From Hypoxylon rubiginosum (lineage: Eukaryota > Ascomycota > Sordariomycetes > Xylariales > Hypoxylaceae): DNA of 64,000 nt. This document shows positions 37,234-49,638 of the stretch, piece after piece. Positions within the stretch are counted from its first letter, which is position 1; each line of letters begins with the position of its first letter. The notes under the pieces are model-generated. The model had not been told where the DNA came from. It was given only the letters and a program-made list of their open reading frames with translations, and made no database searches. The stretch spans positions 2,108,001 to 2,172,000 of the forward strand of contig CADCXA010000025.1 of NCBI GenBank assembly GCA_902806565.1. The letters run 5' to 3'. The translations under genes and the position numbers were made by a program.

Positions 37234-39430
37234 ATGAAGGGCCTTTTCAACTCCAAAAAAATCCCTAAGAAGCACGCAGCCGGCGAAAGCGCCGATTCTC
37301 AACATAATCACAACCATAGCCACAGCGCCAATCTCCACAACGAGAAACTGCAGCCACAAGTCTCTCGGTCGGAGCCCTCTTCTCCCGCCAAACCTACGCC
37401 CAGCTCCTCGAGGTCTCCTACCAAAAAGTCGGCACGCCCCGCATCGCCCGCTCTGAGGGAGCAGACTAAATCGCGAAGCTCTCGCTCTTACGCGAGACAT
37501 TCGACCGAGCAGGCTTCATCTTCGTCCTCGAGGCGCAGTAAGATCGATACCAACACCCATCCGCTGAACCTGCCTCCGGAGGAACTCAAACGGTTGTCTG
37601 CTCAGTATAACATGGGTAGCCGAAGTTCGTTGGATAAGATGGATCTCGACAAGGATACTCCTGCCCCTCCCTCTTCACCACCTCCCGCCCAGCAACAGGC
37701 TTCTTTCACAATCCCAGTTAATTCTCCCCCGACAAATGGAGTGAAAAAGGGGCCTAGCGAGGAGGAAGGAGATGGTCCTGCTCCTCCGCCTCCGGCTCAT
37801 AGGTCGAACCCTTCGAGTCCGGTGCCGACCGATGCTGAAGCGGCTGAGGCGCACAAGGCTGACGGCAACAAGTTCTTCAAGCAGAGAGACTTCTCTCGAG
37901 CAATTGCCGAATACACAAGCGGTATGCTCGTAACCATTTCGCGCTTATATAATACCGAAAGAAATGCTAATTTGACTACTAGCTATCCAACTTATGCCCG
38001 ATGAACCAACCTACCTTAGCAACCGTGCTGCAGCTTACATGTCCGATGGGCAATACGAATCGGCTTTGGAGGACTGCAGCCGAGCTGTAGACCTAGACCC
38101 GCACAACGCTAAGTTTTTGCTGCGTTTAGCTCGAATCTATACTAGCTTGGGACGTCCGTCTGAGGCTATAACGACTTTTGGACGTATTCATCCACCTGCT
38201 TCCGCTAAGGATATGGCTGCCGCTAAGGAGATGCAGCTGCATGTTCGAGCGGCACAGGATGCTCTTGACCGCGGCACAAGTGGCTCCATGGTGCTGCATG
38301 CGTTGGACCAGGCTGAGAAGCTGCTCGGGCCCGGTGCGGGCAAACCTCGAAAATGGCAGTTGATGAAGGGAAATGCTTATCTTAAGATGGGTGGCGCTAA
38401 TTCATTCGGAGAGGCGCAGAACGTAGCAATGGCCCTTCTGCGACAGAACAGTCAAGACCCGGAAGCCTTGGTTCTACGAGGACGTGCCTTGTATGCGCAA
38501 GGAGAAAATGACAAGGCCATTCAACATTTCCGAAAGGCGTTGAGCTGTGACCCCGACTTCAAGGAAGGTGTCAAATGGCTGAGAATCGTCCAGAAGCTAG
38601 ACAGGATGAAGGAGGAAGGTAATACAGACTACAAGGCTGGACGATGGCAAGCTGCTTTCGACAAGTATTCGGCTGCCCTCGAGGTGGATCCCTCGAATAG
38701 AGGCATAAACTCGAAGCTTTTCCAGAACCGAGCCTTGTGCCGACTTAAGCTTAAGCAATTCGCTGAAGCAATCAACGACTGCGATCGAGCTATCAGCCTG
38801 GATTCCTCATACACGAAGGCTCGAAAGACGAAGGCGAATGCGTTGGGACAGGCCGAAAGATGGGAGGAGGCTGTCCGAGAGTGGAAGTCGATCCACGAAT
38901 TGGACCCTGAGGATCGAACAATCCCGAAGGAAATCCGAAGAGCAGAGCTGGAACTTAAGAAGAGCCAGCGTAAGGACTACTACAAGATTCTTGGTGTTGG
39001 CAAAGACGCCGACGATGTCGCCATCAAGAAGGCTTACCGAAAGCTTGCTATCGTCCACCACCCGGACAAAAACCCCAACGACGAGGAGGCCGCCGAGCGA
39101 TTCAAGGATATTGGCGAAGCTTACGAAACCTTGAGTGACCCTCAGTATGTCCGAGTACATGGCTAACTGATTATACTCTTACTAATATATCATAACAGGA
39201 AGCGTGCCCGATATGATAGCGGCGAGGACCTGATTGACCCTTCAGAGATGTTCGGTGGCGGTGGTATGGGTGGCGGGATGGGCGGCGGTATCGATCCGGA
39301 AATCCTATTCAGCATGATGAATGGTGGTGCATCCTTCGGCGGCGCACAAGGCTTTGGCGGCGGCGGCGGCGGCGGGTATGGAGGCCGCTCACGCCCGCAA
39401 GGGTTCCCGAGTGGCTTCCATTTCGGTTGA
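37234..39430 (+). CDS. TPR / J-domain co-chaperone, DNAJC7 (TPR2)-like
   Basis: Three exons (37234-37921, 37983-39144, 39199-39430) give 693 aa. Residues 1-195 are Ser/Pro-rich and disordered. TPR units run from about 205 to 540, starting with [22 protein letters not shown] and including [22 protein letters not shown] near 440. A J domain spans about 559-615 (DYYKILGV ... HHPDKNP), with the catalytic HPD at 589-591, followed by DPQKRARYD and a Gly/Phe-rich tail ending PSGFHFG. TPR2/DNAJC7 proteins recycle clients between Hsp90 (bound by TPRs) and Hsp70 (stimulated by the J domain) in the cytosol. Order of domains and length match the family. The second intron falls between SDPQ and KRARYD inside the J-domain end. 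Confidence 0.92.
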
Positions 39431-40686
39431 CAATCCAAGCCGGACGAGGAAGATTTATATGGCGACTCTTGCTATGATGAAGATGGGGGTGCTGGAGATG
39501 CCGACTTCGACTCCGAGACGGAGCAGCAAGCATATGGGGATCGTTTCGGGTATAAAACTTCGCGCAAGGTGGCACTTGACGAGAGGATTGCTCGATTCCG
39601 TTGGTGGTTGATGGCAATGGCGGGTGCGTTTGTGTTCTTGCCTTTTCAGCTGGCCACGACGCTACTTGTGTTGTATATCTGCATCGTGTTTGCTCGGTCA
39701 TCGGGCATCACAGGCGGGATCTTGTAGACTTGGGAATGGGGCATAGACACTTGATCATGGCCGGCGTTGGGGGCAAAGCCATTTTGCATAGTAGCCAATC
39801 TGCCATTGGACCTTGGCGATTATACGGAGAACAACGCAAAGGAATGAGCAAAAGTGAGCTCGTATAAAAAAAAGGACCTAATGCTAGATAGCTGAATGAC
39901 AGACATGAACACCCCCCCCAAATTTGATTTACTCCTGATAGAAGCTCTCTTTTAGTTAGTTTCCCTTGTCTTTTCTGGCCGTGGGTACACATAATCTCCG
40001 ATGCTACTTCGTGGCGGCATGATAACATTTGGTATGTTTGCGTGAGGTACCTCGTGAAACTACCGGTTACTGTAACACGTCTTGATTCTGTTGGATATGA
40101 AGAGGCTAGCTGCAGTTTCACGGTGCATGCTCGCTTGTTATACCTTGTGTTATCTCTTGTGTTATCACGATCAACTCTAATTAAACGTGTCGGTGTATCC
40201 TTGCGGCTGGTGATCCGTAGATTGGGAGCCGAAGCCAAGTTTCAAAATCGGACATTCGGGTCTAAAATAGTACATTTTAAAAGACCAAGCTATACGCTAT
40301 ACCCGTAAGCTACTAAGCTGCTAAGCCAGCATGTACGTAGCACTCGAGCTTAGAATAACTTTACCTGCCCTCCTTGCTTCACCTCACCACCTCCATACTT
40401 TCTTTACATACCACATTACAACATACCAACCCGCAGCTGGACTTTTCCCAGCGTCTTTTCTAGTTTCTTACCCCTTAAAATATAAAAATGTGATCTCATT
40501 CGTGCCAGTATATAGTATTGTATACTGATTTTGTGCATCAATTGTTCAACGTTACTGACGAGTCCGATCTGTCCGATTCTCCGTATCCCGCGCCGTCAAG
40601 ATAGAAGAATATTGACCCCTCCGTAACCACCGCCGCAACCACCACCACCACAACAAGCGGCGCCCATAACCATCGCCATCAGGAGT

Positions 40687-40756
<70 letters not shown>
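39431..40756. other. Intergenic, co-chaperone to MFS transporter
   Basis: Holds a 3' UTR and the MFS promoter. Two CTTGTGTTATC copies lie side by side at 40144-40167. A CA/CCG-rich pyrimidine segment (about 40610-40680) leads into the (CAG)22 tract. No gene was seen. Confidence 0.4.
40689..40756 (+). repeat. (CAG)22 microsatellite touching a start codon
   Basis: Twenty-two uninterrupted CAG units plus CA end exactly at the A of the MFS ATG (40757). The run lies in the leader rather than the protein, because no in-frame ATG precedes it. On the opposite strand it makes a long apparent poly-Cys frame that is not a gene. Confidence 0.95.
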
Positions 40757-40757
<1 letters not shown>

Positions 40758-42766
40758 TGGCGCGCTCCCGCTTCTTCTCGCGCCTCCTCCCCTTCAGCCA
40801 CACGGCGACCCCGGCGCAGGCCGCCACGTACCTCCTGGGCATCGCGCTCTTCAGCATCTCCTTCCTCGTCTTCCTCAACTCGGCCGTCTCCTTCGTCATC
40901 ACCGACCTGCTCGGCGTCAAGACGGGCGTCGGCGACATCGTCGGCACCCTCGGCTTCGTCGACGAGCTCGTCGCCCTCGTCGCCTGCCCCGCCTGGGGCC
41001 TCGCCAGCGACCGCCTCGGCGTCCGCTGGGTCGCCGTCCTCGGCTACGCCATCATCGCTGTTAGCCTCTTCGGCTTCGTCCAGGCCCGCGACGTCTACCC
41101 CAGCCTGGTCATAGCCAGGATCGCGTTCGCCCTCGGCGCTACCGCCGCCGCTACCATGGTCACGGCTATCCTGCCCGTGCTGACGGACGACCACGGGGAA
41201 CGAGAGGAGGAGGTTGGGGACAGGGACGAGGAGGTCGCACTGGGAAATGGGCAGACTAGGGATGCGGGCAGCGTAGATAGTAGCGGCGGCTCGAGTCGCA
41301 AGTCCGGCCACAACCCTAGGGACAGCGTGGCCATGAGCCTCGAGAGCGACGCCACGATCACCCCGGAGCGGTTCACGAGGCACCTCTCGCGCGGCCGGCG
41401 GGACTCGGACACGAGCGACTCGGACGACTCGGACCCGTACGGCGGCGGCGGCGCCGAGGGCAAGAGCGGCAGGCCGTCGGCCCTGGCCGGGTACGTGGGC
41501 CTGTTCACGGGCTGCGGCGCGCTCGTCGCCCTCGTCCTCTTCCTGCCGCTGCCGGCGCAGTTCTCCAAGAAGGAGGGCGTCACGCCGGCCGAGGCCATCA
41601 CGGACAGCTTCTACGTCGTCGGCACCGTCGCCCTCTTCGTCGCCGTCTTTGTGTTCTTCGGCCTGCGCGGTCTTAAAGGCGAGGAGGGGAAAGGCTGGCG
41701 CATGCTCCTCGGCACGCGCAAGCAGCAGAGCGTATCGACGTCCGTCGTCTCCAACAACGGATCCGCGGCCGGCGGGGCGCACCACCACGAGGGACCGGTC
41801 CCGTACCGCCGGCTCCTGGCGTCGTCGCTCCGGCTCGGGGCCACGGACCCGCACATCGCGCTCGGGTACCTGGGCGGGTTCGTCGCGCGCGCCAGCACGG
41901 TCGCCATCTCGCTCTTCGTCCCCCTCTACGTCAACGCCTTCTACATCGACAACGGCTTCTGCCGGGGCTCCCCCACGGACCCCTCGCCCGAGCTCAAGCG
42001 CGAGTGCCGCGCCGCCTACGTGCTCGCCTCGGTGCTGACGGGCGCCGCCCAGCTCGCCGCCCTACTCTGCGCCCCGCTGTTCGGGTACCTCAGCAGCGCC
42101 GGCGGCGACAGGACGGCCGGCGTCGACGTCCCGCTCGTCGCCGCCGCGCTGCTCGGCGTCGCGGGATACCTCGCGCTCCCGCGCCTCGCGAGCCCCGAGT
42201 ATAGCGACGTGGACGGGCGCGGCGGCGGGCCCGCCGTTTTTCTGGTGGTTGTGCTTATCGGTGTTAGCCAGATCGGCGCTATCGTCTGCAGCCTCGGGTC
42301 CCTGGGCCGCGGGGTGTTGGCCGCTGATGACGACGACAACGCGCCTAACCTCTCGGATGGAGAGGATGAGGAAGAGGAGGACGGGGCTCCTCATGTAGGG
42401 GAGAACGGAGCTGTCGACGAAACGGACGCCCTGCTGGGAGGAGAAGCTGGCAGTAGTAGCGGTAGCGGTGGTGGTGTGCCGACCGGAAGAAGGAGAAGAA
42501 AGGAGAAACAGCAACAGCCGTTTGTATCGCGCGTCCAGCTCAAGGGCTCCATCGCGGGCGTGTACTCGTGGTGCGGCGGCGCCGCGATCCTGCTGCTCAC
42601 CAAGCTGGGCGGCTATCTATTCGACGTCGCGTCCCACGGCGCCCCCTTCTACATGATGGCCGTCTTCAACGGCGTCCTGCTCGTCGCCAGCCTGACCATC
42701 GGGCTGGGGAGGAGGAGGTTCTACGGCGTTAGGGGTGGGAGTAGGAGTAGGGCGAGTAGTATGTGA
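40757..42766 (+). CDS. Major facilitator superfamily transporter
   Basis: A single 669-aa exon. Predicted membrane segments by hydrophobicity: about 23-50, 66-83 and 93-107, then others at 117-135, 242-262, 283-306, 374-395, 420-445, 460-475, 490-512, 605-622 and 628-648. Between TM1 and TM2 is a long amphipathic linker, and the GLASDRLGVRW segment after TM2 (near 83-93) is the MFS motif-A form (GxxxDRxGxR). A 90-residue Ser/Asp-rich loop (about 145-235) and an acidic loop (about 520-590) are cytosolic inserts. The substrate is unknown; the architecture resembles the poorly studied YJR124C-like fungal MFS group, but I am not certain. Coding sequence is very GC-rich. The ATG is the first in frame after the CAG tract. 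Confidence 0.82.
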
Positions 42767-43345
42767 TTATATGGGAATGAGAAAGGGTAAGTTATTTAGG
42801 TACCTAGGTAAGCGAGCGAGAAAGGAAGAGAGGAAAGAGAAGGAGAAGAAGGAGAAGGGGAGGACGTGAAAAAGAACAGCGATGTATATACTATATAAAA
42901 GGCTCACAATGAAACGACTTGGTAGGGAATGACAAATGTAATATATGTTCTTTGTGTTATATAATGCGTACTACCCCTGGCGTGGTACAAGACTATAATT
43001 ACGCCCCATGAGAAGGACGAGGGCGATGGTTACAGACGAGTGGTCAGGAGTCGACGTGTTCGTGTAAAAAACGACCATGTGATATATATATATATGCACT
43101 TAGCTCCGAAACAGGAACAGGGACGGCTGTGAGTGAATACGATCGAGTTGGCTGTTTGTCTGCCTCGACGTTGCTTGTCTAACCACCTATATTCTATCCA
43201 GAAGCGCTTTCCAACCAGCGCAAGTACCGTACACGCAAAATATAAAACCGCCAACCGCCCGTTTCCAAGAAAAGAGAGACCCTGCGGTTTACGTAAAATT
43301 CGTAAAGGCATCCAGCCATCCAGCTCGAGCCGTAACGTGTTATAT
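42767..43345. other. Convergent intergenic, MFS and DGAT1
   Basis: Both genes end here. A purine-rich GAGAAGGAG tract (about 42813-42870) and a TAGGTACCTAGGTA palindromic segment (42797-42810) follow the MFS stop. No gene was seen. Confidence 0.4.
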
Positions 43346-45037
43346 TTACATGTTCGGCCCCGGCGGCTGTTGGTTCAACGCCATCCGCTTGGCGACGGAG
43401 CCGTATTTGGCTTGCCACGCGTAGAAGTAGACCAGGGCGGCGAAGGGCTGCCCTAGGATCGTAAAGGACACCCAGAAGATGCAGTTGCCGATCAGGTGAC
43501 CGTTGGGACCCTTCATCTTCTCGAATACCCTCGTGATCCATATGAGGGGGATCTGGATAAGCATTCCCATGAAAGCAACGCCTGATCTCCAGTAAGTTTA
43601 CGCTTATTTCCAAGCCACGGGGCGAAGGGAAAGAAGAAAAAAAGGAGGTATACCTATGATGTTCTTCGTTGGTATCCCGACGAGCAGTTCGTGTAGAACG
43701 GCAGACACAAAGAATACAGCTACGCTAGCGGAGCTCATGCTCCAGCCGCGGCCTATGAGCGGCGAGAATATGTGCCTCTTCATGAACTGGTATACCGGCT
43801 TATTCCACAGCCGCCAGTACTCCCCTAGCCCGGCCGAGTTCCACCAGTCGTCGTAGAAAGCGCGGTCGCCGAAACGCATGATCTCGGCTAGCGCGTTCAG
43901 CGCCGACTGGAACAGAGCAAAGAACCCGGCGAGCCAGATAACGAGCGAGATCGTCGATAACTTCATCAGGCGCTCGACTATCGATACCAGGTCTAGGTGG
44001 TCGATCTTGTCGAGCGAGTTCCATAGCACCGGGGCGGCGTACTGCGCGCTGCAGAACCAGATGAAGACGCTGAGGCAGACTACTTCGCCGAGCCGCTTCA
44101 GGACGAAGATCCACCTAATATCTCCGGATCGAGGGTATACCGGCTGGTAGACAAGTGTCGGCGCCCACCAGAAATACGTTAGGTTTCCCATCGTGATGTT
44201 CTGGGGGTACGGACATTGCGCGTATAGCTCGGGCAAGATAGCCAGTTCGCCCTTGACGGGGTGGAGATAGGCGTGGCGCAAGTCTCGGTTCGTTAGGGCG
44301 TAGGACACTACCTTCAAGTAAACGATAATGTCATGGAGCTCGGTTATGGTGCCGATCAGGGGGTGGTGGATGTGGAAGTAGACGACCCAGCTGTGGAAGG
44401 CGAGGGCGAGGGTCGCGTTGAGGAGGTGGGCCGTCCGGATGCTCCGCCACGTCGTCTCGAACTTGGCCTGCTGGTCCTCGGTCGGGCTCGTCGAGCCCCC
44501 TTTACTGACGGACTGCGCCCGCGAGATGCGCGCCTGCTTCGCGGCGTACCACTCGAACGAGTACGCGATGAAGAGGTGGCAAGGGACGAGGATGTAGAGG
44601 AGCAGGCCAAGGATGACGTCTTGCCGTCGGAAGTCGTGGCACGTCAGGCAAATGAGGTTCCCGTACTACACACACAGCAAGTAAGCCGTTTGTCCAACCT
44701 TGCCCGCATGAACCATTGCCCAACTAACCTTCTGCATGTTCTCTATCACCAATCGTAGGTTCCCAACCACTAGCACAATGACCATAAGGTTGCGGAACCC
44801 CAGGAAACTGGGAGGGGCGGTCCCATCGTGGCTTAAGGTCGAAGGTCTTGACTGGGAGTGGACAGCGGTGACGTGTCTGTACTTTTTTATGGCAAAGCTC
44901 TTTTTCTCCCCGTGCCCATTTCCATTCGAGGCCGTCGCCGTACTTGTAGGCGCTTTCGACTCTCTCTCAGCGTCGGCTCGGCGCAGAGAAGCTGTCCCCG
45001 CGGGGATTTCTACGCTCGTAGTAGTTGCCGAGTCCAT
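43346..45037 (-). CDS. DGAT1: Diacylglycerol O-acyltransferase type 1 (MBOAT)
   Basis: Three minus-strand exons (44729-45037, 43654-44665, 43346-43581) give 518 aa, typical for DGAT1. The N-terminal 80 residues are hydrophilic; after RPSTLSHDG the membrane region starts with FLGFRNLMVIVLVVGNLRLVIEN. The acyl-CoA/DAG signature FYDDWWN is at 373-379, and the MBOAT histidine is His428 in VLHELLVG. Eight or nine membrane segments are visible. The enzyme makes triacylglycerol from diacylglycerol and acyl-CoA in the ER. FYxDWWN favours DGAT1/ACAT over other MBOATs, and the C-terminus (ILGQPFAALVYFYAW) fits DGAT1. A sterol O-acyltransferase is the closest alternative. The third exon is needed for the last membrane segments. 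Confidence 0.86.
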
Positions 45038-46551
45038 CTTGTGAGTATCGTAGACCCGAACGATTACCTCGACGTAAGCAATAGGGTATGGACGTTAAGA
45101 CGCATTGGGCGGCGGATCGAAGCGGAAAGTCAGAAAACACGAGTAGAACAGGAGGGCGATGACTATAGATTTGTTAGCGAGAGTTTAAAACCCCTGGTTC
45201 CCCTTTTGAGCAGTCTCGGAAGCTCAAGCTCGTAACGCCACATAGCATGTGTAGAGACAGACGCGATCCTTCTCAACAAAGGAGAGTGACGGGCTGAGAC
45301 ATTGGATCGGAAGAAGTCTCCAAAACAACGTCGGCTAGATATGAGGCTATGGAAGGAAGGGGTAAGACGTACATTTGTGATATTGTTAGAAGGTATCCGA
45401 TGGAGGGGGGGACAGCATCCTATAGCCGTCGTATGCCGCTGGTAGCAATTGGTTATACAACCGGGCTAGTTGTTGTTGATTGGATTAATTGGAATGTTAC
45501 AGCAAATACGCCAGTAGTAATACCTTATATAAAGTGACCTGACCTAAGAAGATGTTACAGACATGGGTGGTAGTTAATAAATAAAAGGCAAACCTCGGAT
45601 TTCCCTTACCTGGCGAACCGTAAGCCTATTCGAGTATTCGAGTATGTTTTGCAAGATAAATCTGCAGCTATAAGGTATCACCATTATTGCATCAGAGAGC
45701 CCCTCGAACCCTGTCGATCTAAAGATTGGTGGGGACAAGGGAATCTTCGGCCCCTCGGTGCCCTTCCAAGGCTTCTAGGCTAGGTACCTAGGCACGAATG
45801 GAGCTGGAGCTGGCGTGACATTGGAAGGCAATTCATTGTTTCGGTGGGGCTACGAGACGCAAGACGCTAGGTATCTCTCGTACATGACATGTACATAGAA
45901 GTAGTTGATGACGCGGAGCCTATGATTTGGTATCTTTCTACATGCGAAATACGCGTGGTTATCACACTGGATGCATGTAAGATGTAGCCGTCCAGTGGTG
46001 ATGATAACAAAGAGACAGGGTGCCGTATACGAGTCCGAGTCCCTCTCGGCTTCAAGTTAGAAACTTCGCCAAAGACATGTACATAGGCGTAGGAAAGGAA
46101 GTAAAGAAAAAAATAAGTCGGCCGAGAGCAAGGCCAGAAAACATGAGTAACATCAATGCAACGTCAATTAACATGTGAAGAGATGCTTGGCTACAGAATT
46201 TTCGTTTGTTAATCGAATGATGGCGGATGGGCCTGGACAAGTGGTCCAAGCGTAAATAAATTGAACTTGCAGAGGCAGTTAGCCCCGCTGTCTGTGGCTG
46301 TCCAAAGGCGTGTGGCTCAATTCCAGTTTCAGCCGCAACTTACCATTACGGCTAGCCTGCTAGCTTCAAAGCTCCCTGGTCCCAAATTACTTGCAGCAAC
46401 TTCCATGTTCTTGCATTTCCATTTCCATTCCAAAGCTCATCCGTCTACAACTCACCGAACAAACTCTTCGTCATTCCATCATACGATCATCTTACGTGGC
46501 CAATCCAGCTATAATCTGCAATATCCTACGCGAATGTGGTTATAACCGACC
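45038..46551. other. Divergent intergenic, DGAT1 / PFS2
   Basis: About 1.5 kb between two start codons. It contains CTAGGTACCTAGG (45780-45792), a palindromic segment of a kind seen at several other intergenic sites here. Frames at 46261-46765 overlap the PFS2 start and are not convincing. Confidence 0.4.
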
Positions 46552-48623
46552 ATGTCTTACGATCCGCGTGGGGATCACGGCGCGCCAGGTGGAGGACATG
46601 ACGGTGGTAACTTTGTTAGAGCTAGGGGCCGACGTGAGTATCCCAACACCATATGTAGCCTGTCCTCATACTTGCGACGTTCCATCTCGAAATATCGTAT
46701 TCCGCAGGCTAGGAGCGAAGGCTTGGGGACTTGAGGGAGCTACGAGGCCTCATTCATACCCATAACTGTTATTATTCTCAGTCTCATTCTCATACATCCC
46801 CTCATATACTAATGCTTTGTTGTTTAAGGCCCCGTGACCGACTATGGCTCAACACTTGCCCACTGGATGCGCAATCGCCAACCGCGATCAAAGGGCGGCT
46901 TCCGAGGTGAAGCTGAGCGACCGAGCGCCAGCTACATCGTTGATGTGAGATGAGCCCTAGAAGACCGTAGCTTATTATTGTACTAAATTATGGCTAGATG
47001 CTCCCACCCCTCGCAAGGGTCACCAATCCTGCGGACTCAGTTCCTACAAAGCACCTCCACTCATCTCTAAACAAAATCAAGCATCCAGTCAATGTCGTAC
47101 GATGGACTCCGGAAGGTCGTCGACTGTTAACAGCATCGAGCAGTGGTGAATTCACGCTATGGAATGGCACTGGTTTCAACTTCGAGACTATTATGCAAGC
47201 TCATGATGTTGCTATCAGAGCCTTAGCTTATTCCCACAGTGACGACTGGTTGATATCCGCTGATCATGACGGTATTATCAAATATTGGCAACCCAACTTC
47301 AACAATGTTCAGGTAATTCAGGGACATACCGACCCTATCAGAGATCTTGCTTTCAGCCCTAACGACTCTAAATTTGTCACCGCATCCGACGATTCCACCC
47401 TGAAGATTTTCGATTTTGCTGGGGGTGTAGCTGAGTCGACACTCTCAGGTCACGGCTGGGATGCGAAAAGCTGCGACTGGCATCCTACGAAGGGACTGAT
47501 AGTCTCTGGGTCGAAAGACCATCTGGTTAAGCTGTGGGATCCCAGGACTCAGCGATGTCTTACTACGCTCCACGGCCATAAGAATACCATTACTAAAACG
47601 TCCTTCGAGCGCGTTATGGGCTGGTGTCTCGCAACATCAGCGCGAGATCAAACGGCAAGGATATTCGATATACGAATGATGCGAGATATATGTCTCCTAC
47701 GAGGACACGAGAAGGATATTTCCACCCTCGCCTGGCATCCTATCCATTCGAATCTGCTCAGCACTGGAGGCAGCGAAGGATCTTTATTCCATTATTTATT
47801 AGACGAACCAAACACACCTGCTGGCCAAGCTACTAGCACAGCTGTTTATGAGAGTTCAGACCCGGTAACGGCGCCTGCACAATCTATCTATCCAACACAC
47901 AAACTCACCTTCGCTCACGACTTCGCAATTTGGTCTCTCGACTGGCATCCCTTGGGCCACATCTTAGCCTCGGGCTCGAACGACCGTATCACAAGATTTT
48001 GGTCCCGCGGCAGGCCTGGTGAGACGGATATCTTCCAAGATAGGTATCATATTGGCGAGGCAGCTGCAGAAGCTCAAGGTACTTGGGATCGACGCGGTGG
48101 CCGCCGTCAACGGCAAGAAGAAGAGGAACAGGAACTTGAGGATGAAGCGGAGGGCTTAGTCGACCAGAAAATGCCCCTTAAGCAGATGGCTATCTCATTC
48201 CCAGGCCTTCCTGGTCTCTCCAATGGTATCCCACCACCGCCTCAGATTCCTGGTGTTTCAGCTGCCGGCACGGCGCCTCCTTTACCTTTCCCGATTCCCG
48301 GTGCTGCTACCGGTCCACTACCTCTGCCAGGCGGCTTAGATCCTAGCAACCCAGCCGACTTTGCAAGGATAGCAGAGATGATGCAAAAGGCCGGTCTACC
48401 TCCTCCGCCACCACCTCCTGGTATGCTACCACAAGGAGGGTTTATCCCACCCCCGAATTTCGCCGTGCCACCCGGTTTCCCACCACCACCCCCTTTTGCG
48501 CAAGGAGGCGTCGAGATGCAAGCCGATGGTAGCAACAACGGCCGGAGAAGAATACCGCTCCCCAGTCAGGAGGAGAGTTTACGTATGGAACAAAAGAAGG
48601 GAAACTACACTCGAGTACGCTAG
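46552..48623 (+). CDS. PFS2: PFS2, WD40 subunit of the polyadenylation complex
   Basis: Three exons (46552-46633, 46829-46944, 46998-48623) give 607 aa. Exon 2 supplies the conserved [16 protein letters not shown] segment and ends at IVDM/LPP, just before the propeller. Seven WD40 repeats span about 85-405, with clear GH...WD units: [87 protein letters not shown] and [17 protein letters not shown]. The rest is a proline-rich tail with PPPPPPPG runs, longer than in budding yeast and like WDR33. Pfs2/WDR33 recognises the polyadenylation signal within CPF/CPSF and bridges factors for pre-mRNA 3' cleavage in the nucleus. Assignment is strong; exon 1 is Gly-rich and less certain. Confidence 0.93.
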
Positions 48624-49638
48624 ATCCCCTCGAACGCAATAATATCGGGGCCGTCCGCCTAAACGGGGACCTAGAACCTTTCCGGGTCTAGCGGATCTGA
48701 TACTCTGTTCGGTTATGATAAACAGAAGAGGATGCAGCTGGTAAACGATTTAAAAATAATAAAAAGGAAGCTTCTATACTTTATGCAAATCAGGGGCAAG
48801 GGTCTGGCAAAATTTGGTCATTAAGACTGCATCTGGTGCATAGAGCAAGCTCTCTTGAACTACAGAAGCGTCAATGTATCACTAGCCTAGTCATGCAGTT
48901 CAAAAAGGGGGGCAAGAGGAAGCAGAGCTTTGTATGATAAGGTTGGACGACGCCTTTTGGCCAGAAAGGGCAGATACCCCAGGCGTTGAAGGCGTAGTCG
49001 AGGATAATTCGGCACAGCTGCATAGTTCTTGGATGCAATGCGAAGTTAATTCATTCTTAAGATACCACATACCGGGTGTCATGTATACCTGTTGTGAGAG
49101 ATCCGATCGAGATTGTCATGTGGATATAAGAGTAGAACGCCGCTATGCTAATTGTATGTATGTATGCGATCTAAAACTAAATACTATGCTAAATGCTATG
49201 CCCGATCCGCCATGCCAGTATGCCCAATGAATAGTGTAACAAATACGTGTACATAATGCTGTGTAGTAATGGAGTCGATGTTTATGTGTATTGATGAGGT
49301 TGGTCGATATGCGGATAGATAGTAGGGAGGTAATTGGCAATTAAAGTTGGGATAATGTAAGGGGTTCCGTTCGTCCAATCTCTCCTATTCCGCGTGCGAA
49401 TAGAAATACAACGCAACGCAACGCAATGCAAAAAGGAAACTGTAAATGAGCCCGTGCCCCAGTAGAGTTACATATTAACGTTATCTGCCTCGACGTTTTT
49501 CTACCATTACATCGTAGATGACCCTCTTTCACTCCCCGTTCGTTCACTTTCAAGCCGATGTTTGGAGAGATATGATTTTGCAATTTCATCGTTCATTCGT
49601 TCTATGAGATGACTTGAAAGGTAGGCTATATCAGATAC
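48624..49638. other. Convergent intergenic, PFS2 and NUC1
   Basis: Contains both 3' UTRs. A CAACGCAACGCAACGCAATG run (49410-49429) is a short ACGCA-type repeat. Small frames at 48900-49378 have no family feature. No gene is supported. Confidence 0.4.

Noticed and set aside
39708..40238. 176-codon minus-strand frame
   Set aside because: Irregular composition, no family motif, and it covers a likely 3' UTR and promoter.
40679..41854. Long minus-strand frame ending in poly-Cys
   Set aside because: It is antisense to the MFS gene; the poly-Cys is the complement of the CAG tract, and the frame exists because the region is very GC-rich.
46391..46765. Plus frame overlapping the PFS2 start
   Set aside because: Out of frame with PFS2 and without domain features; spans the first PFS2 exon and intron.
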